Of a DNA stretch of 64,000 bases, positions 1 to 8,254 are shown one piece after another (position 1 is the first letter of the stretch; every line of letters starts with the position of its first letter). A program made the position numbers and the translations under genes. Under the pieces are notes generated by a model. The model was given only the letters and a program-made list of their open reading frames with translations. It was not told where the DNA came from and did not search any database. The DNA is taken from the NCBI GenBank assembly GCA_023386235.1, contig JAEWKC010000007.1:13223-77222 (forward strand), in the 5' to 3' direction. This stretch comes from Bacteroidota bacterium. Its GTDB lineage: Bacteria > Bacteroidota > Bacteroidia > Chitinophagales > Chitinophagaceae.

Positions 1-73
1 TTAAAAATACAATATTTTGTATTCTGTCAGCATATTTATTTTTAATATCTTGATGCAATTCATAAAAAATGTG

Positions 74-81
74 TACGTTTG
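74..81 (+). promoter_or_regulatory. candidate -7 promoter element
   Basis: TACGTTTG matches the Bacteroidota -7 consensus TAnnTTTG exactly. It ends 4 bases before the first ATG of the peptide-binding lipoprotein, so transcription probably starts near position 88. That would favour the second ATG at 92 over the one at 86 as the translation start. No clear -33 TTG is seen. Confidence 0.45.
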
Positions 82-85
82 AAAT

Positions 86-1729
86 ATGCTTATGATAAAA
101 AGAATAACGCATAATTATTTGTTATTAGTATTCGCATTCGCTGTTTTGCTGATTGTGCTGTCCTGTAAAAACCGGCAAACGGAAGTAATACAAATATTTT
201 ATTACAACGAATCTACCGGCATTCAAACGCTTGATCCTGCTTTTTCCAGAAGCCAGTCTATCAACTGGGCTGTGCACCAACTTTATAATACTTTAGTAGA
301 ACTGGACAGCAACCTGAACGTAGTGCCAAGCCTGGCTAAAAGCTGGGAGGTAAGCGCAGACAGGCTGGTATATACTTTTTATTTAAGAGACAGTATTTAT
401 TTTCATGATAATGCTGCTTTTAAAAATGGCAAAGGCAGAAAGATGAATGCGCATGACGTAGCTTTTAGCTTAAACAGAATTATAGATCCTGCACTGGCCA
501 GTACGGGAGCTTGGCTTTTTAACAACCGCATTGCAAAAAACGGTTTCAGGGCTATGGATGACAGCACATTTCAGATACATCTCATACAACCTTTTAATCC
601 TATTTTAGGTATACTTACCATGCAGTATTGTTCTATTGTACCAAAAGAAGCGATAGACAAATATGGAAAAGATTTTAGAAAAAACCCTTGCGGCACGGGG
701 CCGTTTAAACTTAAATACTGGGATGAAGGACAGGCAATGGTACTAGAGAAAAACAATCATTATTGGGAATTTGAAAATGGTAATCGACTACCCTTGCTCG
801 ACGGTGTATCCATTAGTTTTAATACCAACAAGGCTACCGAATTTTTGTTGCTGCGACAAGATAAACTCAATTTCATCAACGATGTTGATCCTGCATTTAA
901 AGATGAAGTGGTGAATAAAAAAGGCGAGCTGAGACATCAGTGGAAAGATGATTTTATCTTAGAGAAAGGACCGTTTTTAAATATTGAATATTACGGAATT
1001 CTGGTTGATGAAAATAATGCCGCAGTAAAAAACTCTCCTTTGAAAATAAAAGCCATCCGTCAGGCTATCAATCATGGATTTGACCGAAATAAAATGATTC
1101 TGTATTTGCGCAATTCGCTAGGAATGGCTGCTACAGCGGGCTTTGTGCCAAGAGGTTTGCCTTCAAAAAATATAGACCACGTAAAAGGTTATGATTACAA
1201 TCCGCAAAAAGCTTTGTCACTCTTGGCAGAAGCAGGTTTCCCAAATGGTAAAAATCTTCCGGGCATCACCTTGATAACCGTGCCTATGTATGCCGATATG
1301 GCGTCTTTCGTGGCTAAAGAAATGGAAAATATTGGTATCTACATGCAGGTAGAAACCACTACCAAAAGTGCGCTGATGGAACAAACTGCCAAGTCGGAAG
1401 CACAGTTTTTCAGAGGTAGCTGGATTGCAGATTATCCCGATGCGGAAAATTATCTGGCTATGTTTTACAGCAAAAATCCTGCACCGCCCAATTATACACG
1501 TTACAAAAACAAGACTTTCGACAATATGTATGAAAGAGCCATTATGGAAACCGACGACTCCGCACGGTTTGATTTATACAGAAAAATGGATCAGATGGTT
1601 ATGAATGATGCTCCCGTTGTACCTTTATTTTACGACGAAATCATCCGCCTGATTAATCCGAATGTAAAAAATCTGAAATCAACTCCCATGAATTTGCTGG
1701 AGCTTAGAAATGTGTATATAGAACACTAA
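86..1729 (+). CDS. ABC transporter substrate-binding lipoprotein (family 5, peptide-type)
   Basis: 547 residues. The N-terminus is a lipoprotein signal with a basic start, a hydrophobic stretch and a lipobox ending at Cys27 (IVLSC). The rest resembles SBP_bac_5 proteins (OppA/DppA-like): a region around QTLDPAFSRS near residue 48, a 'LAKSWEVSAD..YTFYLR' segment typical of the family, and 'GTGPFKL' near residue 206. It probably binds peptides or a similar solute outside the membrane and passes it to an ABC permease, but no permease or ATPase gene is adjacent, so the substrate is unknown. ATGs occur at 86 and 92; the promoter position favours the latter, and both keep the signal. It is separated from the nos genes by about 130 bp and looks unrelated to them. 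Confidence 0.85.
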   Translation: MLMIKRITHNYLLLVFAFAVLLIVLSCKNRQTEVIQIFYYNESTGIQTLDPAFSRSQSINWAVHQLYNTLVELDSNLNVVPSLAKSWEVSADRLVYTFYLRDSIYFHDNAAFKNGKGRKMNAHDVAFSLNRIIDPALASTGAWLFNNRIAKNGFRAMDDSTFQIHLIQPFNPILGILTMQYCSIVPKEAIDKYGKDFRKNPCGTGPFKLKYWDEGQAMVLEKNNHYWEFENGNRLPLLDGVSISFNTNKATEFLLLRQDKLNFINDVDPAFKDEVVNKKGELRHQWKDDFILEKGPFLNIEYYGILVDENNAAVKNSPLKIKAIRQAINHGFDRNKMILYLRNSLGMAATAGFVPRGLPSKNIDHVKGYDYNPQKALSLLAEAGFPNGKNLPGITLITVPMYADMASFVAKEMENIGIYMQVETTTKSALMEQTAKSEAQFFRGSWIADYPDAENYLAMFYSKNPAPPNYTRYKNKTFDNMYERAIMETDDSARFDLYRKMDQMVMNDAPVVPLFYDEIIRLINPNVKNLKSTPMNLLELRNVYIEH

Positions 1730-1746
1730 TTTGTTGACAGCATTTT

Positions 1747-1760
1747 ATGACCACAATCAT
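1747..1760. promoter_or_regulatory. FNR-like operator (box 1)
   Basis: ATGAC-CACA-ATCAT has the 5-4-5 geometry of a Crp/Fnr operator. The longer arms TTATGA and TCATAA (1745-1762) are also perfectly inverted. It lies 72 bases upstream of a perfect -7 element (1832-1839). A near-identical box is found before the cytochrome c/nosZ genes. Binding by the regulator at 9722-10384 is inferred. Confidence 0.5.
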
Positions 1761-1831
1761 AAAAACAACCTGAAACACCTATGAATAAAGGTTTTCAGCA
1801 CTTAAAAGTTTTTTGTAAAACTTTATTGCTT

Positions 1832-1839
1832 TAGTTTTG
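1832..1839 (+). promoter_or_regulatory. candidate -7 promoter element of the nos-associated oxidase-like gene
   Basis: TAGTTTTG is an exact TAnnTTTG match 18 bases before the ATG at 1858, giving a very short leader. A TTG lies 16 bases upstream, somewhat closer than usual for a -33 element. Confidence 0.55.
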
Positions 1840-1857
1840 TACAAAACTGCCTGAGTA

Positions 1858-3078
1858 ATGTATAATATAAAATTCTGGATAAAAGTTTCTCTCTTTAATA
1901 TTTTACTCGTTGCTTTTCTGGGTTTACTGATGCGTTATAAAATCGCTTTTTATTTACCTTTTGTAGATCAGAAACATCTGTTGCATGCACATTCGCACTT
2001 TGCATTTATAGGTTGGATTTCTCAGACTTTATATGTTTTCATTATTCAATTGTTGATGAACAGAAATGCCGACATCAACTACCGGCCATTTAAAAATATT
2101 TTAATAGCCAACCTTTTTATTTCTTATGGATTAATTCCGGCATTCATTGCTCAGGGATACGGAGCAGTATCCATTACTTTATCTACCTTATCTATACTTG
2201 TATTTTATATATTTTGCATAAAATTGTTTCAGGCTTTAAATCACAACAAAAACAATACTTTCATTTCAGATAAATGGTTAAAGGCTGCGCTCGTTTTCGG
2301 CATACTATCTACCGTAGGAACTTTTCTGCTGGCATACTCCATGAAAATTTCCATTAATCAGAATTTGTATCTGGCTTCTTTTTATTTTTATCTGCATTTT
2401 CAATACAACGGTTGGTTTCTTTTTGCTTCTGTTGGTTTGGCTTATCAGTGGCTTAAAAATAATATTCACAACTTTAAAGAAGACAAAAAGGTATTCTTAA
2501 TATTTCTACTTACCTGTATACCCAATTATTTTTTATCTACCCTTTGGGCTGACCTTCCTGTATGGTTATTTATTATTGTGGTTTTCTCTTCCATTCTGCA
2601 AACCATAGCATGGATTTTAATGGTGAAGAATTTATTGAGATACAAAAGCGCAATCAAAACAAAACTACATAAAACGGCTACTTTTCTTTTTGCATTAGTA
2701 GCAATTGCCTATACAATAAAAATATTACTGCAATTGGGTTCTACTATTCCGGCATTGAGCGAACTGGCTTTTGGGTTCAGATCTATTGTGATTGCTTATT
2801 TACACCTGATTCTTCTTGGTGTGTTTACCCTTTATTTTCTGGCAATTTTTGTGCAGAATAATTATATTCAAATCAATCGGTTTGCTAAATTCTCTTTATA
2901 TAGTTTTGTTGCGGGTGTATTTTTAAATGAGTTTGTATTGATGGTTCAGGGTACGGCATCATTGATATCAGTGTATGTACCCCACACAAATATTTATCTG
3001 TTGATAGTAGCTATACTTTTATTTATAAGCATATCGGGTTTGTTCTTTTCACAATTAAACAAAAACAAAACTCATTAA
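1858..3078 (+). CDS. cytochrome oxidase subunit I-like polytopic membrane protein
   Basis: 406 residues with about 12 hydrophobic segments and hardly any soluble domain. The motif 'HLLHAHSHFAFIGW' near residues 40-53 is His-rich, like the haem-ligand helices of haem-copper oxidases and NO reductases (CcoN/NorB-like). Further His residues lie in helices ('LHFQYNGWF', 'IAYLHLILLG'). It is shorter than a full CcoN or NorB and I cannot confirm all six haem/Cu ligands. Its position before cytochrome c and nosZ, with its own FNR-like box, suggests a role in nitrogen-oxide respiration, perhaps electron transfer or NO handling. Exact function unknown. Confidence 0.6.
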   Translation: MYNIKFWIKVSLFNILLVAFLGLLMRYKIAFYLPFVDQKHLLHAHSHFAFIGWISQTLYVFIIQLLMNRNADINYRPFKNILIANLFISYGLIPAFIAQGYGAVSITLSTLSILVFYIFCIKLFQALNHNKNNTFISDKWLKAALVFGILSTVGTFLLAYSMKISINQNLYLASFYFYLHFQYNGWFLFASVGLAYQWLKNNIHNFKEDKKVFLIFLLTCIPNYFLSTLWADLPVWLFIIVVFSSILQTIAWILMVKNLLRYKSAIKTKLHKTATFLFALVAIAYTIKILLQLGSTIPALSELAFGFRSIVIAYLHLILLGVFTLYFLAIFVQNNYIQINRFAKFSLYSFVAGVFLNEFVLMVQGTASLISVYVPHTNIYLLIVAILLFISISGLFFSQLNKNKTH

Positions 3079-3141
3079 TCCTCCCCGTTATCTTCAAAAA
3101 CGAGTTTACCACAGCCAATAAAAGACAAAAACAGTATTTTA

Positions 3142-3155
3142 ATGATAAAAATCAT
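3142..3155. promoter_or_regulatory. FNR-like operator (box 2)
   Basis: ATGAT-AAAA-ATCAT is a perfect 5-4-5 inverted repeat. It differs from box 1 at one arm position. Its centre is about 67 bases upstream of the end of a perfect -7 element (3209-3216), a distance typical of activator sites upstream of the polymerase. It probably drives anaerobic expression of the cytochrome c/nosZ unit (inference). Confidence 0.55.
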
Positions 3156-3208
3156 ATTAAAATCTTTATTTTATGACTGCACGCATAAATTTTCGAAAAA
3201 ACTATTTC

Positions 3209-3216
3209 TAATTTTG
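3209..3216 (+). promoter_or_regulatory. candidate -7 promoter element of the cytochrome c-nosZ unit
   Basis: TAATTTTG matches TAnnTTTG exactly. It leaves a leader of about 58 nt before the cytochrome c start at 3280. The -33 region has no TTG, consistent with activator dependence. Confidence 0.5.
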
Positions 3217-3279
3217 ATAACAGTATTTTATTAAATCATTAACTACAAATTTTTAATCAGTAACTAAATCTTTTCACAA

Positions 3280-3756
3280 ATGAAAAAACTCTTAATTCTA
3301 TTATCAATGGCTGCATTGATTTATTCCTGCGGCGGCGGCTCACAAGAAACTGAATCAGAAGGCAGTGCATCCGGAGAAGCACCAAAAAGTATGGTAGCCG
3401 GACAAGACTACGACACAAAACGCGGAGAAGGAAAATTTAAAGATTTTGAACCTGCCGCTACTTTGGATGCTTCATTGGCTACTAAAGGCGAAGAAGTGTA
3501 TAACCTTAAATGCGCAAGCTGCCACAAGCTTACAGATGAAAGACTGGTAGGCCCGGGCTGGAAAGGTGTTACAGACAGACAGCAAGGCTCATGGATTCTA
3601 AATTTCATTACCAATACAGAAGAAATGCTGGACAAAGATCCGGAAGCACAGGCTCAATTAGCATTGTGTCTGGTAAGAATGCCTAATCAGAATCTTACTG
3701 ACGAAGAAGCAAAAGCTGTATATGAATATATGCGCAAAAATGATGGACTTAAATAA
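3280..3756 (+). CDS. c-type cytochrome lipoprotein of the nos cluster
   Basis: 158 residues. A short lipoprotein signal (Cys17 in 'IYSCGGG') is followed by a Ser/Glu-rich linker. A single class I cytochrome c domain has the haem motif Cys78-Ala-Ser-Cys81-His82 and a late 'VRMPNQNLT' segment likely to supply the axial Met. The 'LVGPGWKGV' segment is usual for small monohaem cytochromes. It lies 29 bp upstream of nosZ on the same strand, so it is probably the membrane-anchored electron donor to nitrous oxide reductase. Such cytochrome c/nosZ pairs are known in clade II nos clusters. Confidence 0.85.
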   Translation: MKKLLILLSMAALIYSCGGGSQETESEGSASGEAPKSMVAGQDYDTKRGEGKFKDFEPAATLDASLATKGEEVYNLKCASCHKLTDERLVGPGWKGVTDRQQGSWILNFITNTEEMLDKDPEAQAQLALCLVRMPNQNLTDEEAKAVYEYMRKNDGLK

Positions 3757-3785
3757 TCCAATCTTATCATCAAAATATCGTTTTT

Positions 3786-5804
3786 ATGACACACTTACAA
3801 AAAGCATTATTATTTACATTTAGTGTAATAATACTATCAGGTCTCAATGCATGTAAACCAAAAAATACAGCAGATGCCGTATCTAAAGACGCTGCTTCCA
3901 GAGTTTACGTGGCACCGGGCAAATACGATGAACTATACAACTTCGTATCTGGTGGCTTTAGCGGCCAGCTAAGCGTTTACGGCCTGCCAAGTGGTAGGTT
4001 GCTGCGCGTTATCCCGGTTTTTTCTGTTGACCCTGAAAAAGGTTACGGCTACAGCGAAGAAACCAAACCCATGCTTAATACTTCCCACGGTTTTGTGCCC
4101 TGGGATGATTACCACCACGTACAGATCAGCCAGACAAATGGCGAAATAGACGGACGTTGGGTGTTTGGTAATGCAAATAATACCCCGCGCGTTTCAAGGG
4201 TTGATTTAACAACATTCCGCACAGCTGAAATAATTGAGCTTCCCAACAGCGCCGGTAACCACTCTTCTCCGTTTATTACTGAAAATACTGAGTACGTTGT
4301 AGCAGGTACCAGGTTTAGCGTTCCACCAGATTATGCTGACGGAGACGTTCCTATTGATTCTTATAAGCAAAACTTTAAGGCTTACATTAGCTTTATCAGT
4401 GTAAATAAAGATGATGGTAAAATGGACATCGCTTTCCAGCTACGCTGCCCTGGCGTAAACTTTGACCTGAGCCATTCCGGTAAAGGAAAGTCTCACGGCT
4501 GGTTCTTCTTTTCATGTTATAATACAGAGCAGGCCAATACGCTTTTAGAGGTAAATGCATCTCAAAAAGATAAAGACTTTATTATGGCCGTAAACTGGAA
4601 AAAAGCTGAAGAATACCTTAAAGCAGGTAGAGGAAAAAAACAATCAGTAAAATATGCACACAACTCTTGGGATGAGAAAACACATACCGCAAAATCTGAA
4701 ATTAAAACAGAAGTTACGGTTTTAGATGTGTCAGAATTAAAAGATATTGTTTACCTTATTCCATGTCCTAAATCTCCACATGGCTGCGATGTAGACCCAA
4801 CCGGTGAATACATTGTTGGCAGTGGTAAACTGGCTGCTTTAATTCCTGTATTTAGTTTTGATAAACTTCAAAAAGCAATTGCCGATAAAGCATTTGATGG
4901 CGAATACGAAGGCATCCCAGTTGTAAAATATGAAGCGGCATTGCACGGCGAAGTTCAAAAACCAGGCCTTGGCCCTTTGCATACAGAATTTGATGCTAAT
5001 GGAAATGCTTATACTTCCTTCTTTGTTTCTTCTGAAGTAGTAAAATGGAATGTAAAAGATCTGAAAATATTAGATCGCGTACCAACCTACTATTCAATAG
5101 GTCACTTAATGGTTCCAGGTGGAGATTCTAAAAAGCCTTATGGTAAATACCTTGTTGCTTATAATAAAATTACCAAAGACCGTTATCTGCCTACAGGTCC
5201 GGAACTGGCTCAAAGTGCACAGTTATTTGATATCAGCGGAGATAAAATGCAATTGTTGCTTGACTTCCCTACAATAGGCGAACCTCACTATGCACAAGCT
5301 GCTCCTGCTGAACTTATCATGAAAAATTCTAAAAAATTCTTCAACATAACTGAAAATCAGCACAAGTATATCACTAAAGGTGAGCCTAATGCAAAAGTGG
5401 TAAGAGAAGGAAATATTGTACGCATCTACATGACGGCCATCCGCTCTCACTTTGCACCTGATAATATTGAGGGTGTGAAAATGGGTGATGAAGTTTATTT
5501 TCACGTAACAAACCTTGAGCAGGATTGGGATGTACCGCATGGTTTTGCAGTTAAGGGCGCCGATAATGGCGAATTACTGATTATGCCGGGCGAAACCGCC
5601 ACACTGAAATGGGTGCCAGACAGAGTGGGTATTTTCCCATTCTACTGCACAGACTTCTGTAGCGCTTTGCATCAGGAAATGTCAGGTTATGTGAGAGTTT
5701 CTCCTGCTGGTAGTAATGTTCCTATAAGTTACAGCATTGGTACCAATAAACCGGCAGACGCCGCAACCACCACTGACAGTAGTAAAAACACTGCTAAAAA
5801 ATAG
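3786..5804 (+). CDS. nosZ: nitrous oxide reductase, clade II type
   Basis: 672 residues. Reduces N2O to N2 in the periplasm, the last step of denitrification. The N-terminus is a Sec/lipoprotein signal (LNAC, Cys23) with no twin-arginine motif, which marks clade II enzymes. The beta-propeller shows the CuZ-type His motifs 'DDYHHVQIS', 'DLSHSGKGKSHGWFFF', 'KSPHGCDVDPTG', 'GPLHTEFD' and 'GEPHYAQA'. The C-terminal cupredoxin domain has the CuA ligands His585 ('DVPHG'), Cys621, Cys625, His629 and Met632 ('CTDFCSALHQEM'). All expected copper ligands appear present, so the enzyme should be active. Two hairpin terminators follow it, separating it from nosL-D-F-Y. Confidence 0.97.
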   Translation: MTHLQKALLFTFSVIILSGLNACKPKNTADAVSKDAASRVYVAPGKYDELYNFVSGGFSGQLSVYGLPSGRLLRVIPVFSVDPEKGYGYSEETKPMLNTSHGFVPWDDYHHVQISQTNGEIDGRWVFGNANNTPRVSRVDLTTFRTAEIIELPNSAGNHSSPFITENTEYVVAGTRFSVPPDYADGDVPIDSYKQNFKAYISFISVNKDDGKMDIAFQLRCPGVNFDLSHSGKGKSHGWFFFSCYNTEQANTLLEVNASQKDKDFIMAVNWKKAEEYLKAGRGKKQSVKYAHNSWDEKTHTAKSEIKTEVTVLDVSELKDIVYLIPCPKSPHGCDVDPTGEYIVGSGKLAALIPVFSFDKLQKAIADKAFDGEYEGIPVVKYEAALHGEVQKPGLGPLHTEFDANGNAYTSFFVSSEVVKWNVKDLKILDRVPTYYSIGHLMVPGGDSKKPYGKYLVAYNKITKDRYLPTGPELAQSAQLFDISGDKMQLLLDFPTIGEPHYAQAAPAELIMKNSKKFFNITENQHKYITKGEPNAKVVREGNIVRIYMTAIRSHFAPDNIEGVKMGDEVYFHVTNLEQDWDVPHGFAVKGADNGELLIMPGETATLKWVPDRVGIFPFYCTDFCSALHQEMSGYVRVSPAGSNVPISYSIGTNKPADAATTTDSSKNTAKK

Positions 5805-5811
5805 ACATTGC

Positions 5812-5847
5812 AAAAGCCGGACAGGCTTGCATACCTGTCTGGCTTTT
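5812..5847 (+). terminator. hairpin terminator after nosZ (first)
   Basis: AAAAGCCGGACAGG pairs with CCTGTCTGGCTTTT across an 8-base loop, with one G-U pair. It starts 8 bases after the nosZ stop. Confidence 0.75.
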
Positions 5848-5901
5848 CAATCACCAAACTAAAATTGGTTTTTTCATTTGATTTTTTTGATTATAAAAAA
5901 T

Positions 5902-5945
5902 AGGTTGGTGAACAAATCATATTTTCATCAACCTGTTTTTATTTA
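5902..5945 (+). terminator. hairpin terminator after nosZ (second)
   Basis: AGGTTGGTGAA pairs with TTCATCAACCT (one G-U) and is followed by TGTTTTTATTT. It is a second Rho-independent signal in the gap before the nos accessory genes. Confidence 0.7.
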
Positions 5946-6016
5946 ACAGGATGAATACAACACTATCATAGAAACAAACAGTTTCAAACAATTAATTGAA
6001 CGATAAATATAAACAG

Positions 6017-6595
6017 ATGAAACCACTTAACGGCCTCGCAAAAACACTGATAGCACTGGGCGGCATCATGCTCGTGATTGCTATTTTTGTACCTATTTGG
6101 TATATTGATTTGGATGCTCCTCAATATCCTGAAGGATTAAGAATGCTTATCTATTCCAATAAGTTGGCGGGAGATGTGGAAATTATTAATGGTTTAAACC
6201 ATTACATCGGTATGCAAACCTTACATACCGAAGATTTTATTGAATTCACAGTATTACCCTGCATATTAGGCTTTATAGCATTTCTTTTTTTCCTCGTTGC
6301 TTTTTTGGGAAAAAGAAAATATGCAATATGGTTACTTATATTTTTCATCATCTTTGGTATAGTATCAATGGTTGATTTCTGGAAATGGGAATACAACTAT
6401 GGTCATAATCTTGACCCTAATGCAGCTATTCAGGTGCCGGGCATGGCGTATCAGCCTCCATTAATCGGTTATAAACAACTCCTTAATTTTCTTGCTTTTT
6501 CATTTCCGCATACAGGCGGATGGCTAATTGTGGGTGCAGGAGTTTCTCTGATAGCAGCAATTTTTATTACAAGAAAAAAGAAAAAACATGCTTAA
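6017..6595 (+). CDS. four-helix membrane protein of the nos cluster
   Basis: About 192 residues from the ATG at 6017; an in-frame TTG lies upstream at 5996 but the ATG fits better. Four membrane segments: near the start ('LIALGGIMLVIAIFVPIW'), mid-protein ('CILGFIAFLFFLVAFLG' and 'WLLIFFIIFGIVSMVDFW') and near the C-terminus, ending in a Lys-rich cytoplasmic tail. A loop between helices 1 and 2 carries 'NGLNHYIGMQTLHTEDF' with two His. Proteins like this are found beside nosL in Bacteroidota nos clusters, but their job is not established to my knowledge. The stop overlaps the nosL start by 8 bp, so the genes are co-translated. Confidence 0.7.
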   Translation: MKPLNGLAKTLIALGGIMLVIAIFVPIWYIDLDAPQYPEGLRMLIYSNKLAGDVEIINGLNHYIGMQTLHTEDFIEFTVLPCILGFIAFLFFLVAFLGKRKYAIWLLIFFIIFGIVSMVDFWKWEYNYGHNLDPNAAIQVPGMAYQPPLIGYKQLLNFLAFSFPHTGGWLIVGAGVSLIAAIFITRKKKKHA

Positions 6596-7019
6596 AATAT
6601 TTTCATTATTTATGGGTTGCTTCCTGATGTTTTCTACAATGGGCGGCTGTCAGGTGAAAGAAAGACCTATTAAACGCGGCGAGCCTTGTGCACATTGTAA
6701 AATGCCGATTTCTGATATAAAGTTCGCAGCAGAAATTATTACTAAAAAAGGTAAAATATATGTGTATGACGATATTACCTGCGCAGCAAAAATGATAAAG
6801 TCTGCACAATTGGAAAATAATAATATAAAAGATATTTTTGTTTCAAACTTTTATAACGAAGCCGAACTGTTAAATACTAAATCTGCTCTTTATCTGTCAA
6901 GTGAAAAATTCAGAAGTCCGATGAACGGAAACATTGCAGCATTTAAAAACAAAGCAGATATGGATAAGGCAGCAAAAGAATTTAGTGGTGATGTTATAAC
7001 TTTAGACAAAATATTTTAA
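6588..7019 (+). CDS. nosL: NosL copper chaperone lipoprotein
   Basis: 143 residues. Lipoprotein signal ending at Cys21 ('STMGGCQ'), then 'GEPCAHCKMPISD', the NosL Cu(I)-binding CxxC-Met signature, and a conserved 'YVYDDITCAAKM' segment. NosL supplies copper for the CuZ site of NosZ in the periplasm. It overlaps the preceding gene by 8 bp, and its TAA shares an A with the nosD ATG (TAATG), so nosL-D-F-Y form a tight operon. Confidence 0.92.
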   Translation: MLKIFSLFMGCFLMFSTMGGCQVKERPIKRGEPCAHCKMPISDIKFAAEIITKKGKIYVYDDITCAAKMIKSAQLENNNIKDIFVSNFYNEAELLNTKSALYLSSEKFRSPMNGNIAAFKNKADMDKAAKEFSGDVITLDKIF

Positions 7020-8254
7020 TGAGATTATTCCTGATAGCAAGTTTGTTTTTATTATCGTTGAGTGCGTTTTCAGCAACTACTATCAAGGTTGAAAAAAATG
7101 GACCTGTTCCCTCTGTAAAACAAGCCATTCTTTTGGCTTCCGACGGAGATACTATTCTTGTAAGTGAAGGAACTTACAAAGAAGGTGCTATCGTAATAAA
7201 TAAATCAATCGTTTTAAAAGGCGTTAATTATCCTGTGCTGGATGGTGAAAGCAAGTATGAAATCATCAGCATTTTAGCTTCTGATGTTACCGTTGATGGC
7301 TTTAAAATTATTAATTCCGGCACTTCAGGCACCGAAGACTTTGCAGCTGTAAAATTTTCACAGGTCAGAAACATTGTTATCCGCAATAATATTTTAGACA
7401 ATAATTTTTTTGGTATTTATGCCGAAGCCAGCACAAACAGCCGTATTGAAAAAAATATTATTACTTCTGATGCAGAATCCGAATCTAACAGCGGCAACGG
7501 CATTCACTGCTGGAAAAGTGACAGTCTGTTGATTTTGGACAACACAATTAAAAAGCACAGAGACGGTATCTATTTTGAATTTGTAAGCAACTCTGTTATT
7601 GTGCGTAATATTTCTATCGGGAATATCAGATATGGTTTGCATTTCATGTTTTCCAATGACGATGTGTATATCCAAAACTATTTCAAAGAAAATGGTTCCG
7701 GTGTTGCGGTTATGTATTCCAAACGTGTAAACATGATTTACAATTTCTTTACGCAAAACTGGGGAGACGCAGCTTACGGACTTTTATTGAAAGAAATATC
7801 CGACAGTAATATTCAGTCTAATTATTTCTATACCAACACCACAGCCGTTGTATTGGAAGGTTCCAGCAGAATTTATTTTTCTCACAACGATTTTTCTGAC
7901 AATGGCTGGGGGCTTAGAATACAGGCAAGTTGTATGGATGTAGAAGTGATCAAAAATAATTTCATCGCCAATACTTTTGATGTAGCTACAAACGGTTCTT
8001 TGGTGCTGAATAAATTCAGCCAAAACTACTGGCACAAATATGAAGGCTATGATTTAAACAAAGACAGCTACGGAGATGTGCCTTTCAGACCGCTGAGTTT
8101 ATTTTCTGTAATAGTAGAAAATAATCCTACAGCAACAATACTTTACAGAAGTTTTATTGTTTCTCTCTTAGAGAAATCCGAAAAAATAATTCCCACACTT
8201 ACGCCGGAAGCTTTTATTGACGATCAGCCGGTTTTAAAACCTTATAAAATATGA
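7019..8254 (+). CDS. nosD: NosD, periplasmic copper-site maturation factor
   Basis: 411 residues. Sec signal peptide ('LFLIASLFLLSLSAFSA') followed by right-handed parallel beta-helix (CASH) repeats. These are visible as recurring 'xIxNNxxxxNxxGI' units, for example 'NIVIRNNILDNNFFGIY' and 'IYFSHNDFSDNGWGLRI'. The C-terminus has 'FSQNYWHKYEGYDLNKDSYGDVPF', conserved in NosD. With the NosF/NosY ABC transporter it assembles the CuZ centre. Its ATGA junction with nosF shows translational coupling. Confidence 0.95.
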   Translation: MRLFLIASLFLLSLSAFSATTIKVEKNGPVPSVKQAILLASDGDTILVSEGTYKEGAIVINKSIVLKGVNYPVLDGESKYEIISILASDVTVDGFKIINSGTSGTEDFAAVKFSQVRNIVIRNNILDNNFFGIYAEASTNSRIEKNIITSDAESESNSGNGIHCWKSDSLLILDNTIKKHRDGIYFEFVSNSVIVRNISIGNIRYGLHFMFSNDDVYIQNYFKENGSGVAVMYSKRVNMIYNFFTQNWGDAAYGLLLKEISDSNIQSNYFYTNTTAVVLEGSSRIYFSHNDFSDNGWGLRIQASCMDVEVIKNNFIANTFDVATNGSLVLNKFSQNYWHKYEGYDLNKDSYGDVPFRPLSLFSVIVENNPTATILYRSFIVSLLEKSEKIIPTLTPEAFIDDQPVLKPYKI

